Assembly: GCA_027076405.1 (NCBI GenBank)
Contig: JALTJN010000379.1
Location: 62,001 to 126,000, forward strand
From: Chromatiales bacterium
Lineage (GTDB): Bacteria > Pseudomonadota > Gammaproteobacteria > UBA6429
DNA length: 64,000 nt
Reading direction: 5' to 3'
In this document: in pieces, positions 8,503 through 18,076 of the stretch
How positions within the stretch are numbered: the first letter of the stretch is position 1
How the letters are laid out: every line of letters begins with the position of its first letter
Program-made: the position numbers and the translations under genes
Notes under the pieces: model-generated
Told to the model about the DNA's origin: nothing
The model's input: the letters and a program-made list of their open reading frames with translations, nothing else
Databases searched by the model: none

Positions 8503-9066
8503 TTTCCAGCGTTTTGCTTCCTGCAAGTTTTTTTCTATGCCGTACATACCTTCGTTATAAACTTTATAAAGTGCAGCCTTAGAGCTCTTGTTTCCTTGCC
8601 GAGCAGATTTTTTCCACCAATATAATGCTTTGGTGACATCTTTACCTAACGTTCGGCCATAAAAATATTCTACTGCAATATTAAATTGTGCTTCGGCATT
8701 GCCAAGTTCGGCGGCTTTTTTCCACCATTTAATCGCATCTTTCGGGCTACGGTATATAACGCGACCTTTGTTATACATTATGCCTAAATTATACATGGCA
8801 TCGGTATGGCCATTAGCAGCAGCTCGTTTGTACCATATAAATGCAGCCTTGGGATTTTTTTCGACACCTAATCCTTTTTGATACAAAATTCCTAAATTAT
8901 ATTGTGCATCAGCATTATCTTTTTCTGCCAGAGGCAGCCATAAGCGTAAGGCTTGTTCATAGTTACCGGCTTTAAAAGCCTGAAAGCCATCTTCAAGTTC
9001 AGTTGAATGAAGTGTAGTTAGGGATGATGTGAAAATAATTAAAGATAAAGTAAGACGTTTGAGCAT
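8500..9066 (-). CDS. Secreted Sel1-repeat protein
   Basis: A 188-residue exported protein with a signal peptide (MLKRLTLSLIIFTSSLTTLH) and Sel1-like (TPR-type) repeats at about residues 52-87, 88-123 and 124-159, each with the A.Y.LG..Y..G....D...A..W..KAA..G pattern. Such repeats form curved protein-protein interaction surfaces; in the periplasm they often act as scaffolds or regulators of other proteins. No enzymatic domain is present and the partner is unknown. It is a single gene, convergent with the porin and followed 48 bases upstream by the argF end. Confidence 0.8.
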   Translation of the reverse strand: MLKRLTLSLIIFTSSLTTLHSTELEDGFQAFKAGNYEQALRLWLPLAEKDNADAQYNLGILYQKGLGVEKNPKAAFIWYKRAAANGHTDAMYNLGIMYNKGRVIYRSPKDAIKWWKKAAELGNAEAQFNIAVEYFYGRTLGKDVTKALYWWKKSARQGNKSSKAALYKVYNEGMYGIEKNLQEAKRWK

Positions 9067-9115
9067 AATTTTAATATCACTTTAATGTAAGGAAACAATC
9101 AAAGTATAGCGTAGG

Positions 9116-10021
9116 TTAGTTTTTTGTCATTAATAATTCGAGCAATGCTTTTTGAGCATGCAGACGATTCTCGGCCTGATCCCAAACTACACTTTGCGGG
9201 CCATCAATAACCGATGTGCTGACTTCTTCTTCGCGATGTGCGGGTAAACAGTGCATAAAAATAGCATCTTTATTTGCCAGTGCCATTAATTTGTCATTGA
9301 CCTGATAACCGGCAAACGCTTTTTCACGAATGGCTTGTTCTTCTTCCTGTCCCATACTTGCCCAAACATCAGTCGTAATCATATCTGAATTTGCAACAGC
9401 ATCTTCGGGGTTGCGGAAAATATTGACACAGCTTTTAGTTTCTTCCAGTAATGTAGCATCGGGATCGTAGCCTTCAGGCACAGCAATATTTAAAGTAAAG
9501 CCGTATTGACGGGCAGCATTCATATAAGAGTGGCACATATTATTGCCATCACCAATATAGGTAACAGTTTTTCCTGTAATGTCTCCACGATGCTCAAAAT
9601 AGGTTTGCATGTCAGCAAGTAGCTGACAGGGATGGTACATATCTGTGAGAGCATTAATGACGGGGACCTTAGAATACTCGGCAAAGGTTTCCAGCATTTC
9701 ATGATCAAATGTTCTTACCATTATGCAGTCAACCATACGAGATAAAACGCGGGCACTGTCTTCGACAGGTTCACCCCGGCCAAACTGGGTATCGCGAGGA
9801 GATAGAAAAATGGCATGGCCACCAAAATGAGCCATACCTGTTTCAAAAGAAACACGGGTACGAGTTGAAGCTTTATCAAAAATCATTCCCAACACTTTAT
9901 TTTTAAGTGGCTCATAAATTTCACCGGACTTTTGTATTGCTTTAAGTTCGATGGCACGTGTGACAAGCTTATTTAATGTGGCTTTGTCTAAATCCATTAA
10001 TGTTAAAAAGTGCTGAGTCAT
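9116..10021 (-). CDS. argF: Ornithine carbamoyltransferase ArgF
   Basis: Makes citrulline from ornithine and carbamoyl phosphate in arginine synthesis. The 301-residue cytosolic enzyme shows the carbamoyl-phosphate loop STRTR (52-56), HPCQ (130-133), the ornithine/SMG loop ASMGQE (221-226) and the HCLPAHR motif (257-263). It is the anabolic short form. It lies 42 bases after argD on the same strand, giving an argD-argF unit. Confidence 0.96.
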   Translation of the reverse strand: MTQHFLTLMDLDKATLNKLVTRAIELKAIQKSGEIYEPLKNKVLGMIFDKASTRTRVSFETGMAHFGGHAIFLSPRDTQFGRGEPVEDSARVLSRMVDCIMVRTFDHEMLETFAEYSKVPVINALTDMYHPCQLLADMQTYFEHRGDITGKTVTYIGDGNNMCHSYMNAARQYGFTLNIAVPEGYDPDATLLEETKSCVNIFRNPEDAVANSDMITTDVWASMGQEEEQAIREKAFAGYQVNDKLMALANKDAIFMHCLPAHREEEVSTSVIDGPQSVVWDQAENRLHAQKALLELLMTKN

Positions 10022-10063
10022 ATCTATCTTCTTAAAAGTTTATAATGTATGAGTTGATAATAA

Positions 10064-11236
10064 TTAGTCGACAAAATTAGTAATTAACTCGCTAACCATA
10101 ATAATGATACTTTCTGCCTGTTCGTCAGTAATAATCAGAGGTGGCAATAAACGGATAACATCACCGGCGGTAACGTTGATTAATATGCCTGCTTCGAGTC
10201 CTATTTTGACCAGATCGGCACAGGGTTGATCAAGCTGAATACCAATCATTAAACCTTTACCACGAATATCTACAACCGCATCAATGTCGTGCAGGTTTGT
10301 TTTTAAACCATCGAGTATTTTTTTATTAAGTTGTGTTGCCCGTTCAGCAAGGTTTTCTTTTTCACAGGTTTCAATTACGGCTAAAGCTGCCGCTGTGACT
10401 AACGGGTTTCCGCCATAAGTTGAACCATGATGGCCAGGTTGAAATAATTTAGCCGCTTCACCTTTTGCCAAACATGCACCAATGGGGACGCCATTGCCTA
10501 ATGCTTTTGCTAATGTCATAACGTCTGGCGTAATGTTGTTGTGCTGATGAGCAAACCATTTCCCTGTTCTGCAAATTCCTGTTTGTATTTCATCGAGCAT
10601 CATGAGCCACTCGTTTTGATCGCAAATTTCACGAATTCGATTGAGGTAATCATCTGCCGGAATAGTAATACCACCTTCACCGGTAATAGGTTCTACAAGA
10701 ACAGCAACAACATTTGGATTGTTTTTGGCAATCTTTTCAATTGCTTCGATATCGTTATAAGGAGCACGAACAAATCCCTGAACTAAAGGTTCAAAACCTG
10801 CATGAATTTTCCGGTTACCTGTGGCGGTTAAGGTTGCCATTGTACGGCCATGGAAGCTGCCTTCCATAACAATAATGGCAGGTTGATCGATATTTTTACT
10901 ATGACCATAAAGCCGGGCAAGTTTAATTGCGGCTTCATTCGCTTCAGCCCCCGAATTACTGAAAAAGACATTATCCATGTTGGATAGCGCGGTGAGTTTA
11001 TCAGCGAGAGCTTGCTGGTTACTGATGCCATAAATATTTGAAGTATGGACAAGTTTACCTGCTTGCTCACAAATCGCTTTAGTGACAGCGGAGTGCGCAT
11101 GGCCGAGACCACAAACTGCAATACCTGCTAACGCATCTAAGTAAGCTTTTCCATCAGTATCCCATAAAACAGCACCATCACCTTTTTCAAAGTGAACAGC
11201 AAGGGGAGCATAGTTGTGCATTAATGTATCGGTCAT
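10064..11236 (-). CDS. argD: Acetylornithine aminotransferase ArgD
   Basis: PLP-dependent class III aminotransferase, 390 residues, fourth step of arginine synthesis and often also succinyldiaminopimelate transamination. Seen: SNSGAEANEAAIKLAR (93-108), the SFHGRTMATLT loop, Asp215 in MLDEIQTG that binds the pyridine nitrogen, and Lys244 in TLAKALGNGVP as the Schiff-base lysine. Length and motifs fit ArgD. It is the first gene of the argD-argF unit. Upstream, 11267-11294 holds a GGCAGTCCGT/ACGGACCGCC hairpin of unknown role within the likely promoter region. Confidence 0.93.
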   Translation of the reverse strand: MTDTLMHNYAPLAVHFEKGDGAVLWDTDGKAYLDALAGIAVCGLGHAHSAVTKAICEQAGKLVHTSNIYGISNQQALADKLTALSNMDNVFFSNSGAEANEAAIKLARLYGHSKNIDQPAIIVMEGSFHGRTMATLTATGNRKIHAGFEPLVQGFVRAPYNDIEAIEKIAKNNPNVVAVLVEPITGEGGITIPADDYLNRIREICDQNEWLMMLDEIQTGICRTGKWFAHQHNNITPDVMTLAKALGNGVPIGACLAKGEAAKLFQPGHHGSTYGGNPLVTAAALAVIETCEKENLAERATQLNKKILDGLKTNLHDIDAVVDIRGKGLMIGIQLDQPCADLVKIGLEAGILINVTAGDVIRLLPPLIITDEQAESIIIMVSELITNFVD

Positions 11237-11373
11237 CAGAATTCCAAAAATCCAGTTACCAGAAATAAAAAGGCAGTCCGTTTTTAAAGACGGACCGCCA
11301 CTAAAGACTAATTTTAGCCTTAGATTGGCCTTACAGCAACTATTGCAGCATATTTAGCCAATTTTAGGCGTAA

Positions 11374-11409
11374 AAAAACCCGGCGCCCATTCGATGGGGC
11401 CGGGTTTTT
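11374..11409 (-). terminator. Strong terminator after the PuuD-like gene
   Basis: An 11-bp perfect G+C-rich stem AAAAACCCGGC / GCCGGGTTTTT (11374-11384 with 11399-11409), extended on the minus strand by more T residues. It lies 17 bases beyond the stop codon of the minus-strand membrane protein gene, isolating it from argD. Confidence 0.9.
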
Positions 11410-11425
11410 AGGAGAAACGAACTGT

Positions 11426-12013
11426 TTAGAAAGTTAATCCATGTCCAAAACCGATCATGCAAAGTAACATCGGGATAGAAAGTACAGTGTTTGTACGTGA
11501 AGCCATCAATGCAACGAATTTTGCTTTAGCAATTTCATCAGCTGTTGCTTCTTTCATGCCCAGAATTTTCTGTTGGTTTGGCCAAATAAGAACCCATACG
11601 TTGAACAACATGATAGTACCTAACCATGCGCCAAGACCGATAACTTCCATACCAGCAGAGAAAGTAAAGGCATTCATTGCGCCACCGATTCCTTCTAATG
11701 CGCCAACACCAGTTAACCAAGTTACAGCTGCAGCCATACGGAACCAAAGTAATGCTTTAGGAGCAATATACTTATTGATTGCTGCAGGGCCTGGGCCACC
11801 ACTGTCTTTTTCTGCTAACGCAGCGCCAACACCAGGAACTTGTACGAAGTTGAAGTAGTAAAGCAAACCAATCCAGATGACGCCCGCTAATACGTGAAAC
11901 CAAACTTCAAGATTAAGTGCGCTAAAACCGGTCATGCCACCAGCGAAAACGATAATTGCTGCTAAAACGAAGCCAGCGATGATTGTGCCTTTAATAGACG
12001 TTAATGGATTCAT
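11426..12013 (-). CDS. PuuD-type (urate oxidase N-terminal) membrane protein
   Basis: A 195-residue integral membrane protein with about five helices (roughly 10-28, 36-56, 86-106, 122-144 and 170-190). His40 in the second helix and the motif FNVWVLIWPNQQK (137-149) match the membrane domain (Urate_ox_N) of PuuD-type urate hydroxylases. Unlike PuuD, there is no C-terminal cytochrome c domain, and no purine-catabolic gene is nearby, so a urate role is doubtful; stand-alone versions of this domain have no established function. The very strong terminator and isolated position suggest high, independent expression. Confidence 0.75.
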   Translation of the reverse strand: MNPLTSIKGTIIAGFVLAAIIVFAGGMTGFSALNLEVWFHVLAGVIWIGLLYYFNFVQVPGVGAALAEKDSGGPGPAAINKYIAPKALLWFRMAAAVTWLTGVGALEGIGGAMNAFTFSAGMEVIGLGAWLGTIMLFNVWVLIWPNQQKILGMKEATADEIAKAKFVALMASRTNTVLSIPMLLCMIGFGHGLTF

Positions 12014-12190
12014 ATGAGAATTCCCCTCGTTATTTTTTTATAGTGATATATATCGTCGTGTGAATATTTGCTGACTAGTTTACTACAGTATTATGTTTCA
12101 GGGCACCCCCCTGAATAGATCTTATTGTCCACAATGCTACAATAGCTGTTTAATTTCCTTATAAAACAAAGACTTTTTAAAGCCCCTATT

Positions 12191-13720
12191 GTGAATAGTA
12201 TAGAGCTCAGCCTTTTTACCAGTCGTCTTGATGCCATTTGTGATGAAATGGGAGCGGTGTTACAACGTGCTGCCTTTTCTCCCAATATTCGCGATCGGCT
12301 CGATTTCTCCTGCGCTGTGTTTGATGTAAAAGGGGAGTTAAGTGCTCAGGCTGCACATATTCCTGTGCATTTAGGCAGCATGGCTTATGCCATGAAAGAT
12401 ATTGTCAGTCAGCTAGATTGGCATGAAGGAGATATGGTTATTGTTAATGATCCTTTTTTGGGCGGGACGCACTTGCCCGATATCACATTGATCGCCCCTG
12501 TTTATTTTGCAGGGGAGTTGCTCGCTTTTATTGCAAACCGGGCACACCATGCCGATATTGGCGCAGAGTCACCCGGTTCCATGCCGTTATCAAAAAGTTT
12601 AGATGAAGAAGGTTTAATCATTCCACCCACCCATTTAATTTCACAGGGAAAAATGAATAATGTCTTTATGAAACAAATACTGGGTTCTATTCGTAGTGGT
12701 CGCGCAGCACAGGGTGATTTTTCAGCTCAAATCAGTGCTAATCATGCAGGCGTTAAACGTTTGAACTCTCTCATTCAATCACTTAATGCATCTGCATTCT
12801 TAATCGCGCTTTCAGAGTTGAATGATTATGGTGAACGACTAGCCCGAAGTGTTATTGCTGATATTCCAAATGGAAAATATCGTTTTAGTGATGTGATGGA
12901 TGATGATGGTTTAGGACACTTCAATTTAAAAATCGCAGCAAGCATTGATATTCAGGATCAAAGTGTTCATGTCGATTTTAATGGTACAACAGCACAAACC
13001 GAAGGTAATATAAATTGTCCTTTATCCGTGGCTGCCGCGGCGGTGTATTATGTTTTTCGTTGTTTGATGCCAAATCAAACACCGGCATGTGCCGGAAGCT
13101 TTCGCCCGATAACACTAACCGCGCCTGAAGGTTGTTTACTCAATGCAAAACGTCCTGCTGCCGTTGCTGCCGGAAATGTTGAAACCAGTACCCGCATTGT
13201 TGATGTTGTAATGGGCGCTTTAGCCCAGGCCATACCGGAAAAAATCCCCGCAGCAAGTCATGGCAGTATGAATAATTTAGCCATGGGTTCGATTTCTGAC
13301 GGATGGGATTATTACGAGACAATGGGCGGCGGCATGGGCGCAAGTTCATCAAGTGATGGTCTTGATGCAGTACAAACTCATATGACAAACACGCGCAACA
13401 CGCCGATAGAAGTGATGGAAACAAGTTATCCCGTTCGAATAAAACAATATGCAATTCGGAAAAATTCCGGCGGAGCAGGGCGATATCAAGGCGGTGACGG
13501 TTTAATCCGTGAATTTGAATTTTTAAAACCGGCTAATGTCACTTTACTAACTGAAAGACGCCTAACAACACCATGGAGTTTAACGGGGGGACTTGATGGT
13601 GGCTGCGGGCAAAATTTATTAAATGATAATGTGTTAATGCCAAAGGTGTGTTTTGATGTTAAGCCAGGCGATTGCTTAACAATAAAAACCCCCGGTGGTG
13701 GTGGTTGGGGTAAAATGTAG
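12191..13720 (+). CDS. Hydantoinase B / 5-oxoprolinase B-subunit family protein
   Basis: A 509-residue HyuB-type protein (LDAICDEMGAVLQRAAFSPN, GDMVIVNDPFLGGTHLPD, ADIGAESPGSMP, near-C-terminal GGxGG-type PGGGGWG). Family members hydrolyse N-carbamoyl or cyclic amide bonds (hydantoins, 5-oxoproline) with ATP, normally together with HyuA. No hyuA gene is adjacent or elsewhere in the window, so it may work with a distant partner. The start is GTG at 12191 with a weak ribosome-binding site; it begins only 177 bp from the divergent PuuD-like gene. Its TAG stop is part of a REP-like repeat (TGTAGGTCGGCC). Confidence 0.85.
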   Translation: MNSIELSLFTSRLDAICDEMGAVLQRAAFSPNIRDRLDFSCAVFDVKGELSAQAAHIPVHLGSMAYAMKDIVSQLDWHEGDMVIVNDPFLGGTHLPDITLIAPVYFAGELLAFIANRAHHADIGAESPGSMPLSKSLDEEGLIIPPTHLISQGKMNNVFMKQILGSIRSGRAAQGDFSAQISANHAGVKRLNSLIQSLNASAFLIALSELNDYGERLARSVIADIPNGKYRFSDVMDDDGLGHFNLKIAASIDIQDQSVHVDFNGTTAQTEGNINCPLSVAAAAVYYVFRCLMPNQTPACAGSFRPITLTAPEGCLLNAKRPAAVAAGNVETSTRIVDVVMGALAQAIPEKIPAASHGSMNNLAMGSISDGWDYYETMGGGMGASSSSDGLDAVQTHMTNTRNTPIEVMETSYPVRIKQYAIRKNSGGAGRYQGGDGLIREFEFLKPANVTLLTERRLTTPWSLTGGLDGGCGQNLLNDNVLMPKVCFDVKPGDCLTIKTPGGGGWGKM

Positions 13721-13843
13721 GTCGGCCTTCAGGCCGACGAAGAACATAAGCGAAACCAAATGATTTGTTTTAACAGAATAAGTTATTTAGAAATAGTTGT
13801 TGATTTTATTAATGCTGCGTCGGCCTGAAGAGCCGAGCTACAA
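13716..13843. repeat. REP-like palindrome pair in inverted orientation
   Basis: Plus-strand copy at 13716-13742 (stem GTCGGCC / GGCCGAC, 13721-13727 with 13732-13738) and an inverted copy at 13816-13843 (reads TGTAGCTCGGCTCTTCAGGC on the minus strand). Together they form a BIME-like pair between the hyuB-type gene and the amidotransferase gene. The left copy overlaps the preceding stop codon. The intervening 70 bases are A/T rich and hold nothing else recognised. Confidence 0.7.
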
Positions 13844-13862
13844 TATATAAAGAAGAGAACAT

Positions 13863-15653
13863 ATGTGCGGAATTTGTGGTGAATTAAATTTTAAATCAAC
13901 AGTATCAATAGAAGCTGTTAAAGCGATGTTACCTCAGTTAGAAAAACGTGGGCCTGATTTTGGAGATACATGGCACCACGATCGAGTGGCATTTGGTCAT
14001 CGACGTTTAGCGATTATTGATTTAAGTACTCATTCCAATCAACCTATGGTAGATCGGGAGTTAGGTTTAACTATTGTCTTCAATGGGGCAATTTATAATT
14101 ACCCTGAATTACGAAAGCAATTTATAAAAGACGGTTATTGCTTTCAAAGCGAAGGTGATACTGAAGTTATTTTGAAGGCATATCATAAATGGGGTAAAGA
14201 CTGTCCTAAACATTTACATGGTATGTTTGCTTTTAGTATTTGGGATGAGAATAAAAAACAACTTTTTGCTGCACGTGATCGCATGGGTATTAAACCGTTT
14301 TATTTTTCAAAGACTTCACAATACTTTCGTTTTGCATCCAATATGCAAGCTTTATTGGCAACTGGTGAAGTTGATAAGTCGATTGATCCCTTTGCGTTGC
14401 ATAATCAATTTTCATTGCATGCCGTTATCCCTGCACCTAGAACGATTATTAATGGCATACGCAAGTTAGAACCGGGTACAACGATAACACTTGATCTTAA
14501 TGGTAAAGAAGAAACAGAGCGTTACTGGTTTCTTGATGCAACTCGTCCGGACAGGGATTTTTCTGTTGAAGAATGGACAGATCAAATTCATGATGCACTT
14601 CGTGAAGCAGTACGGAAACGAATTGATGTTGCCGACGTACCGGTGGGGGTATTGTTATCCGGTGGTTTAGATTCAAGTTTACTTGTAGCCTTGCTTGCTG
14701 AAGCGGGTGTAAAAGATTTGCGTACCTTCTCCATTGGTTTTGAAGATCAACCTGAAGAGAAAGGCAGTGAATTTGAATTTTCAGATCAAATTGTTGAGCG
14801 ATATAAAACCAAACATCATAAATACCACATATCAAACAGTGAGGTATTACCGCATATTCCTGATGCTGTGAGAGCGATGTCAGAACCGATGGTCGGACAG
14901 GATGCGGTGGCTTTTTATTTATTGTCCGAACGTGTTTCCGAGCAAGTGAAAGTGGTACAAAGTGGGCAAGGTGCGGATGAAGTGTTTGCCGGTTACTTCT
15001 GGTTTGAACAAATGCACAAAGACATTAATGGTTCAGATGTCTCACGTTTTGCGCGTTATTATTTCGACAGGACGCATGATGAGTTTTTAGAAATGGTTAC
15101 GCCTGAATATCGCGGAGAGGATTTCACCACGAAAAAAATTGCCGAGTTATTAGGACAGCCCAATGCGAGCGAATTTATTGATCGGGTTTTACGTATGGAT
15201 ACCACCACGTTGATTGTTGATGATCCGGTAAAGCGGGTGGACAACATGACCATGGCCTGGGGGCTGGAAGCTCGGGTGCCGTTTTTAGATCATCACCTTG
15301 TTGAGCTGGCCGCAAAAATGCCACCGGAAATGAAGCTCGGCTTAAAAAGCGGCTTAGGTGGCAAAGATGTACTTAAACGAATTTCCCGTGGTTTGATTCC
15401 CGATGCCGTGATTGATCGACCAAAAGGCTATTTTCCTATGCCAGCGTTAAAATATGTGCGCGGTGATTTTTTAGACTTTATGCAGGATATTTTAAATTCA
15501 CAGGCTTGCCGAAATCGGGGCATTTTTGCCCGCTCTTATGTTGAAAAGTTGTTATCTGAGCCAGATCAGCATTTTACTGCTTTACGCGGCAGTAAGCTGT
15601 GGCATTTAGCCCTGCTGGAATTATGGTTTCAAACTCATTTGGATACGGCTTGA
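13863..15653 (+). CDS. N-acetylglutaminylglutamine amidotransferase-type asparagine synthetase
   Basis: A 596-residue class II glutamine amidotransferase. Cys2 (MCGICGE) is the glutaminase nucleophile; residues about 1-210 form the glutaminase domain (RGPD, FNGAIYNY), and about 230-596 the synthetase domain with the pyrophosphate loop SGGLDSS (266-272). The C-terminal region (VKRVDNMTMAWGLEARVPF, DRPKGYFPMPALKY, LRGSKLWHLALLELW) resembles the amidotransferase of the NAGGN osmolyte pathway more than AsnB. That pathway normally has the partner Ngg (GNAT/ATP-grasp) next door; it is absent here. General asparagine synthesis remains possible. AGAAGAGAAC precedes the ATG. Confidence 0.8.
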   Translation: MCGICGELNFKSTVSIEAVKAMLPQLEKRGPDFGDTWHHDRVAFGHRRLAIIDLSTHSNQPMVDRELGLTIVFNGAIYNYPELRKQFIKDGYCFQSEGDTEVILKAYHKWGKDCPKHLHGMFAFSIWDENKKQLFAARDRMGIKPFYFSKTSQYFRFASNMQALLATGEVDKSIDPFALHNQFSLHAVIPAPRTIINGIRKLEPGTTITLDLNGKEETERYWFLDATRPDRDFSVEEWTDQIHDALREAVRKRIDVADVPVGVLLSGGLDSSLLVALLAEAGVKDLRTFSIGFEDQPEEKGSEFEFSDQIVERYKTKHHKYHISNSEVLPHIPDAVRAMSEPMVGQDAVAFYLLSERVSEQVKVVQSGQGADEVFAGYFWFEQMHKDINGSDVSRFARYYFDRTHDEFLEMVTPEYRGEDFTTKKIAELLGQPNASEFIDRVLRMDTTTLIVDDPVKRVDNMTMAWGLEARVPFLDHHLVELAAKMPPEMKLGLKSGLGGKDVLKRISRGLIPDAVIDRPKGYFPMPALKYVRGDFLDFMQDILNSQACRNRGIFARSYVEKLLSEPDQHFTALRGSKLWHLALLELWFQTHLDTA

Positions 15654-15849
15654 AGACTTGGCATTTGTCCCCATATAGAGCTTTAAGAACTGCGCCAATG
15701 ACGGAATGAAAAATAGATAACCAGTAAATAACCAAGCAATATAGTATGGTATTATGGTTGGTTTACTGCTATATTAGCAGCAACTAATTTTTACTGTTCT
15801 GACAGGTTTCGAGACAGCACACACTATGAGATTGAATGAGGTAACAAAG

Positions 15850-16164
15850 ATGGACGTATTAGATCGTATTGATGAAATTGTAAAAAGTAACCCGGTTGTT
15901 GTATTTATGAAAGGTACACCACAAATGCCACAATGTGGTTTTTCCAGTCGTACTGCTCAGGCTTTACAAGCATGCGGACAAGAGTTTGCTCATGTAAATG
16001 TTTTAATGGATCCGGAAATTTTTGAAAATTTGCCACGTTATCAGGACTGGCCAACATTTCCGCAAGTTTATATTAATGGTGAGTTAGTGGGTGGTTGTGA
16101 CATCACGCTGGAAATGTATCAAAAAGGTGAGTTGAAAAAAGCGATTGATGAAGCTGTTGCTTAA
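15850..16164 (+). CDS. grxD: Monothiol glutaredoxin GrxD
   Basis: A CGFS glutaredoxin (Cys29 in QCGFSS) that binds and delivers [2Fe-2S] clusters and works with BolA and glutathione. Further signature parts are VVFMKGTPQMP, the WPTFPQVYINGE loop and GGCDI. A longer frame opens at 15826, but the ATG at 15850 has GAGG eight bases upstream and gives the family-typical N terminus, for 104 residues. It is followed by a strong bidirectional terminator. Confidence 0.94.
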   Translation: MDVLDRIDEIVKSNPVVVFMKGTPQMPQCGFSSRTAQALQACGQEFAHVNVLMDPEIFENLPRYQDWPTFPQVYINGELVGGCDITLEMYQKGELKKAIDEAVA

Positions 16165-16184
16165 TTCTAATTGACATAGATATA

Positions 16185-16216
16185 AAAAAAGCCCGAATAA
16201 TGTTCGGGCTTTTTTA
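16185..16216. terminator. Bidirectional terminator between grxD and rnt
   Basis: Stem GCCCGAA / TTCGGGC (16191-16197 with 16203-16209) flanked by A-run and T-run, so it works on both strands for the convergent grxD and rnt genes. Confidence 0.92.
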
Positions 16217-16234
16217 TGGAATTTTAAAATAAAA

Positions 16235-16891
16235 TTAAGCGGGTTTTGAATGTTTATCCCATGAATTTACAATAATACAAAAGAGCTCTGCTGTACGCTC
16301 GGCATCATAAGCCGCAGAATGGGCTGCTTCATGATCCCATTGAATGCCGGCTGCTTGAGCAGCACGCGCTAAAACTGTTTGACCATAAGCTAAACCACCC
16401 AACGTAGCAGTATCAAAAGTACTAAACTGGTGGAAAGGGTTTCGTTTAATATCACAACGCTCGACGGCGGCTTTAACAAAACTTAAATCAAAAATCGGGT
16501 TATGGCCGACTAATATAGCGCGACTACAGCCAGTCTTTTTAACCAGTTTGCGAATCGGTTTAAATATTTCATCCAGCGCTTCCCGTTCAGGCTTTGCCAT
16601 ACGAAAAGGGTGGTATGGATCGATACCGGTAAATTCTAATGCTTTTGGATCAAGCTCTGAACCCATAAAAGGCTCAACGTGAGCAGAATAGGTTTTATCC
16701 GGTTCAATCTGACCTTTATTGTTGATTTTTAGAGTGACTGCCGCGATTTCAAGTAATGCATGTCTGTCTGCTTCAAAGCCCGCGGTTTCAACATCTACTA
16801 CGACGGGTAAAAAGCCGCGAAAGCGATTGGCAATAGGATCTTTGTGTTCGATTATTTCTTCCATATGCGAAGGATACCGTAAGAGAGACAT
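16235..16891 (-). CDS. rnt: Ribonuclease T
   Basis: DEDDh 3'-5' exoribonuclease that trims tRNA and other stable RNA ends. The 218-residue protein shows the catalytic residues in VVVDVETAG (Asp33, Glu35), HNPIFDLSF (Asp135) and [13 protein letters not shown] (His191, Asp196), and RNase T hallmarks RFRGFLPVV and [14 protein letters not shown]. The start at 16891 is chosen because CGAGAA precedes it; an internal Met10 is possible. It lies 68 bp downstream of pyrC in the same direction. Confidence 0.95.
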   Translation of the reverse strand: MSLLRYPSHMEEIIEHKDPIANRFRGFLPVVVDVETAGFEADRHALLEIAAVTLKINNKGQIEPDKTYSAHVEPFMGSELDPKALEFTGIDPYHPFRMAKPEREALDEIFKPIRKLVKKTGCSRAILVGHNPIFDLSFVKAAVERCDIKRNPFHQFSTFDTATLGGLAYGQTVLARAAQAAGIQWDHEAAHSAAYDAERTAELFCIIVNSWDKHSKPA

Positions 16892-16959
16892 TAATTCTCG
16901 GGTTAAATTATTTTATGCGGCTTATATAGTTTGTCATGCATATAAAAACCATCGTCATT

Positions 16960-17991
16960 TTATACGCGTTGCCAATGAATCATTTGGCCTGCACGTAGTG
17001 GAATCAGCTTCTGTTTTGCAAAAGTATAAGATTCAGGTACTTGCCAGTCTGTTTTTTCCAGAGTGATCGAATTTGTGTTACGTGGTAAACCATAGAAATC
17101 TGCACCATAAAAAGACGCAAAACCTTCAAGTTTATCTAATGCGTTCGCGCTATCAAAAACTTCGGCATAAAGTTCAATGGCTGCATGAGCAGAATAAATT
17201 CCGGCACATCCACATGACGTCTCTTTATTGTGTTGTGCGTGTGGCGCACTGTCTGTTCCTAAAAAGAATTTTGGGCTACCACTTGTCGCTGCAGTAATTA
17301 ATGCCTGATGATGTGTTTCCCGCTTTAAAATAGGTAAGCAATAATAATGCGGGTTCATGCCACCCTTAAACATAATATTACGATTAAATAAAAGATGGTG
17401 TGGTGTTATGGTTGCTGCAATATTTTTACCTGCCTTTGTAACAAACTCAACAGCTTGCTGAGTTGTAATATGTTCAAGAACCACTTTTAGCTTAGGAAAA
17501 TCTTTAAGTAAGGGGGCAAGAACGGTTTCAATAAAAACCTGTTCACGATCAAATACATCAATATCCGGATTAGTCACTTCACCATGAATTAGTAAAGGTA
17601 ATCCCAATTCCTGCATTTTTTCTAAAGCAGGGTAAGTATTTTTAATATCAGTAACACCGGCGTCAGAATTTGTTGTTGCACCGGCTGGATAATATTTTAC
17701 TGCATGCACATGTTCAGATTGACCGGCTTTTTCGATTTCTTTTGTAGTTGTATTATTGGTCAAATACAAAACCATGAGAGGCTCAAATGGATTATCGTCT
17801 GGAGTCGCATCTAATATTCGTTGACGATATTCAAGTGCTTGCGCTACCGTTGTTACCGGCGGCTTAAGGTTTGGCATAATAATCGCCCGTGAAAACATCG
17901 CTGCCGTATGCGGAACAATGTCGGCTAAAAACTCATTGTCACGAACATGGAGGTGCCAGTCATCGGGGCGTATTATGGTTATGCTGCTCAT
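16960..17991 (-). CDS. pyrC: Dihydroorotase PyrC
   Basis: Zinc amidohydrolase of pyrimidine synthesis that closes carbamoyl aspartate to dihydroorotate. The 343 residues are typical of the type II (E. coli-like) enzyme. Metal ligands visible: His13 and His15 in DWHLHVRD, the carboxylated Lys99 in [12 protein letters not shown], His in LLIHGE, and Asp in LGTDSAPHA. First gene of a pyrC-rnt pair. Confidence 0.96.
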   Translation of the reverse strand: MSSITIIRPDDWHLHVRDNEFLADIVPHTAAMFSRAIIMPNLKPPVTTVAQALEYRQRILDATPDDNPFEPLMVLYLTNNTTTKEIEKAGQSEHVHAVKYYPAGATTNSDAGVTDIKNTYPALEKMQELGLPLLIHGEVTNPDIDVFDREQVFIETVLAPLLKDFPKLKVVLEHITTQQAVEFVTKAGKNIAATITPHHLLFNRNIMFKGGMNPHYYCLPILKRETHHQALITAATSGSPKFFLGTDSAPHAQHNKETSCGCAGIYSAHAAIELYAEVFDSANALDKLEGFASFYGADFYGLPRNTNSITLEKTDWQVPESYTFAKQKLIPLRAGQMIHWQRV

Positions 17992-18076
17992 TTTTTAACT
18001 CTTTTATAGTCTTGTGTTCAGAAGGTTGCTAGGGGTTTACCCTTAATGGTATCAATATTATTACTCTGTGTAATTA

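Noticed and set aside
11457..11858. Long plus-strand frame opposite the PuuD-like gene
   Set aside because: It is the complement of a strongly conserved membrane protein gene, and its amino-acid content is explained by the codon pattern of that gene.
12091..12285. Open frame on the minus strand overlapping the hydantoinase B start
   Set aside because: It overlaps a convincing conserved gene in antisense, has no ribosome-binding site and no recognisable features.
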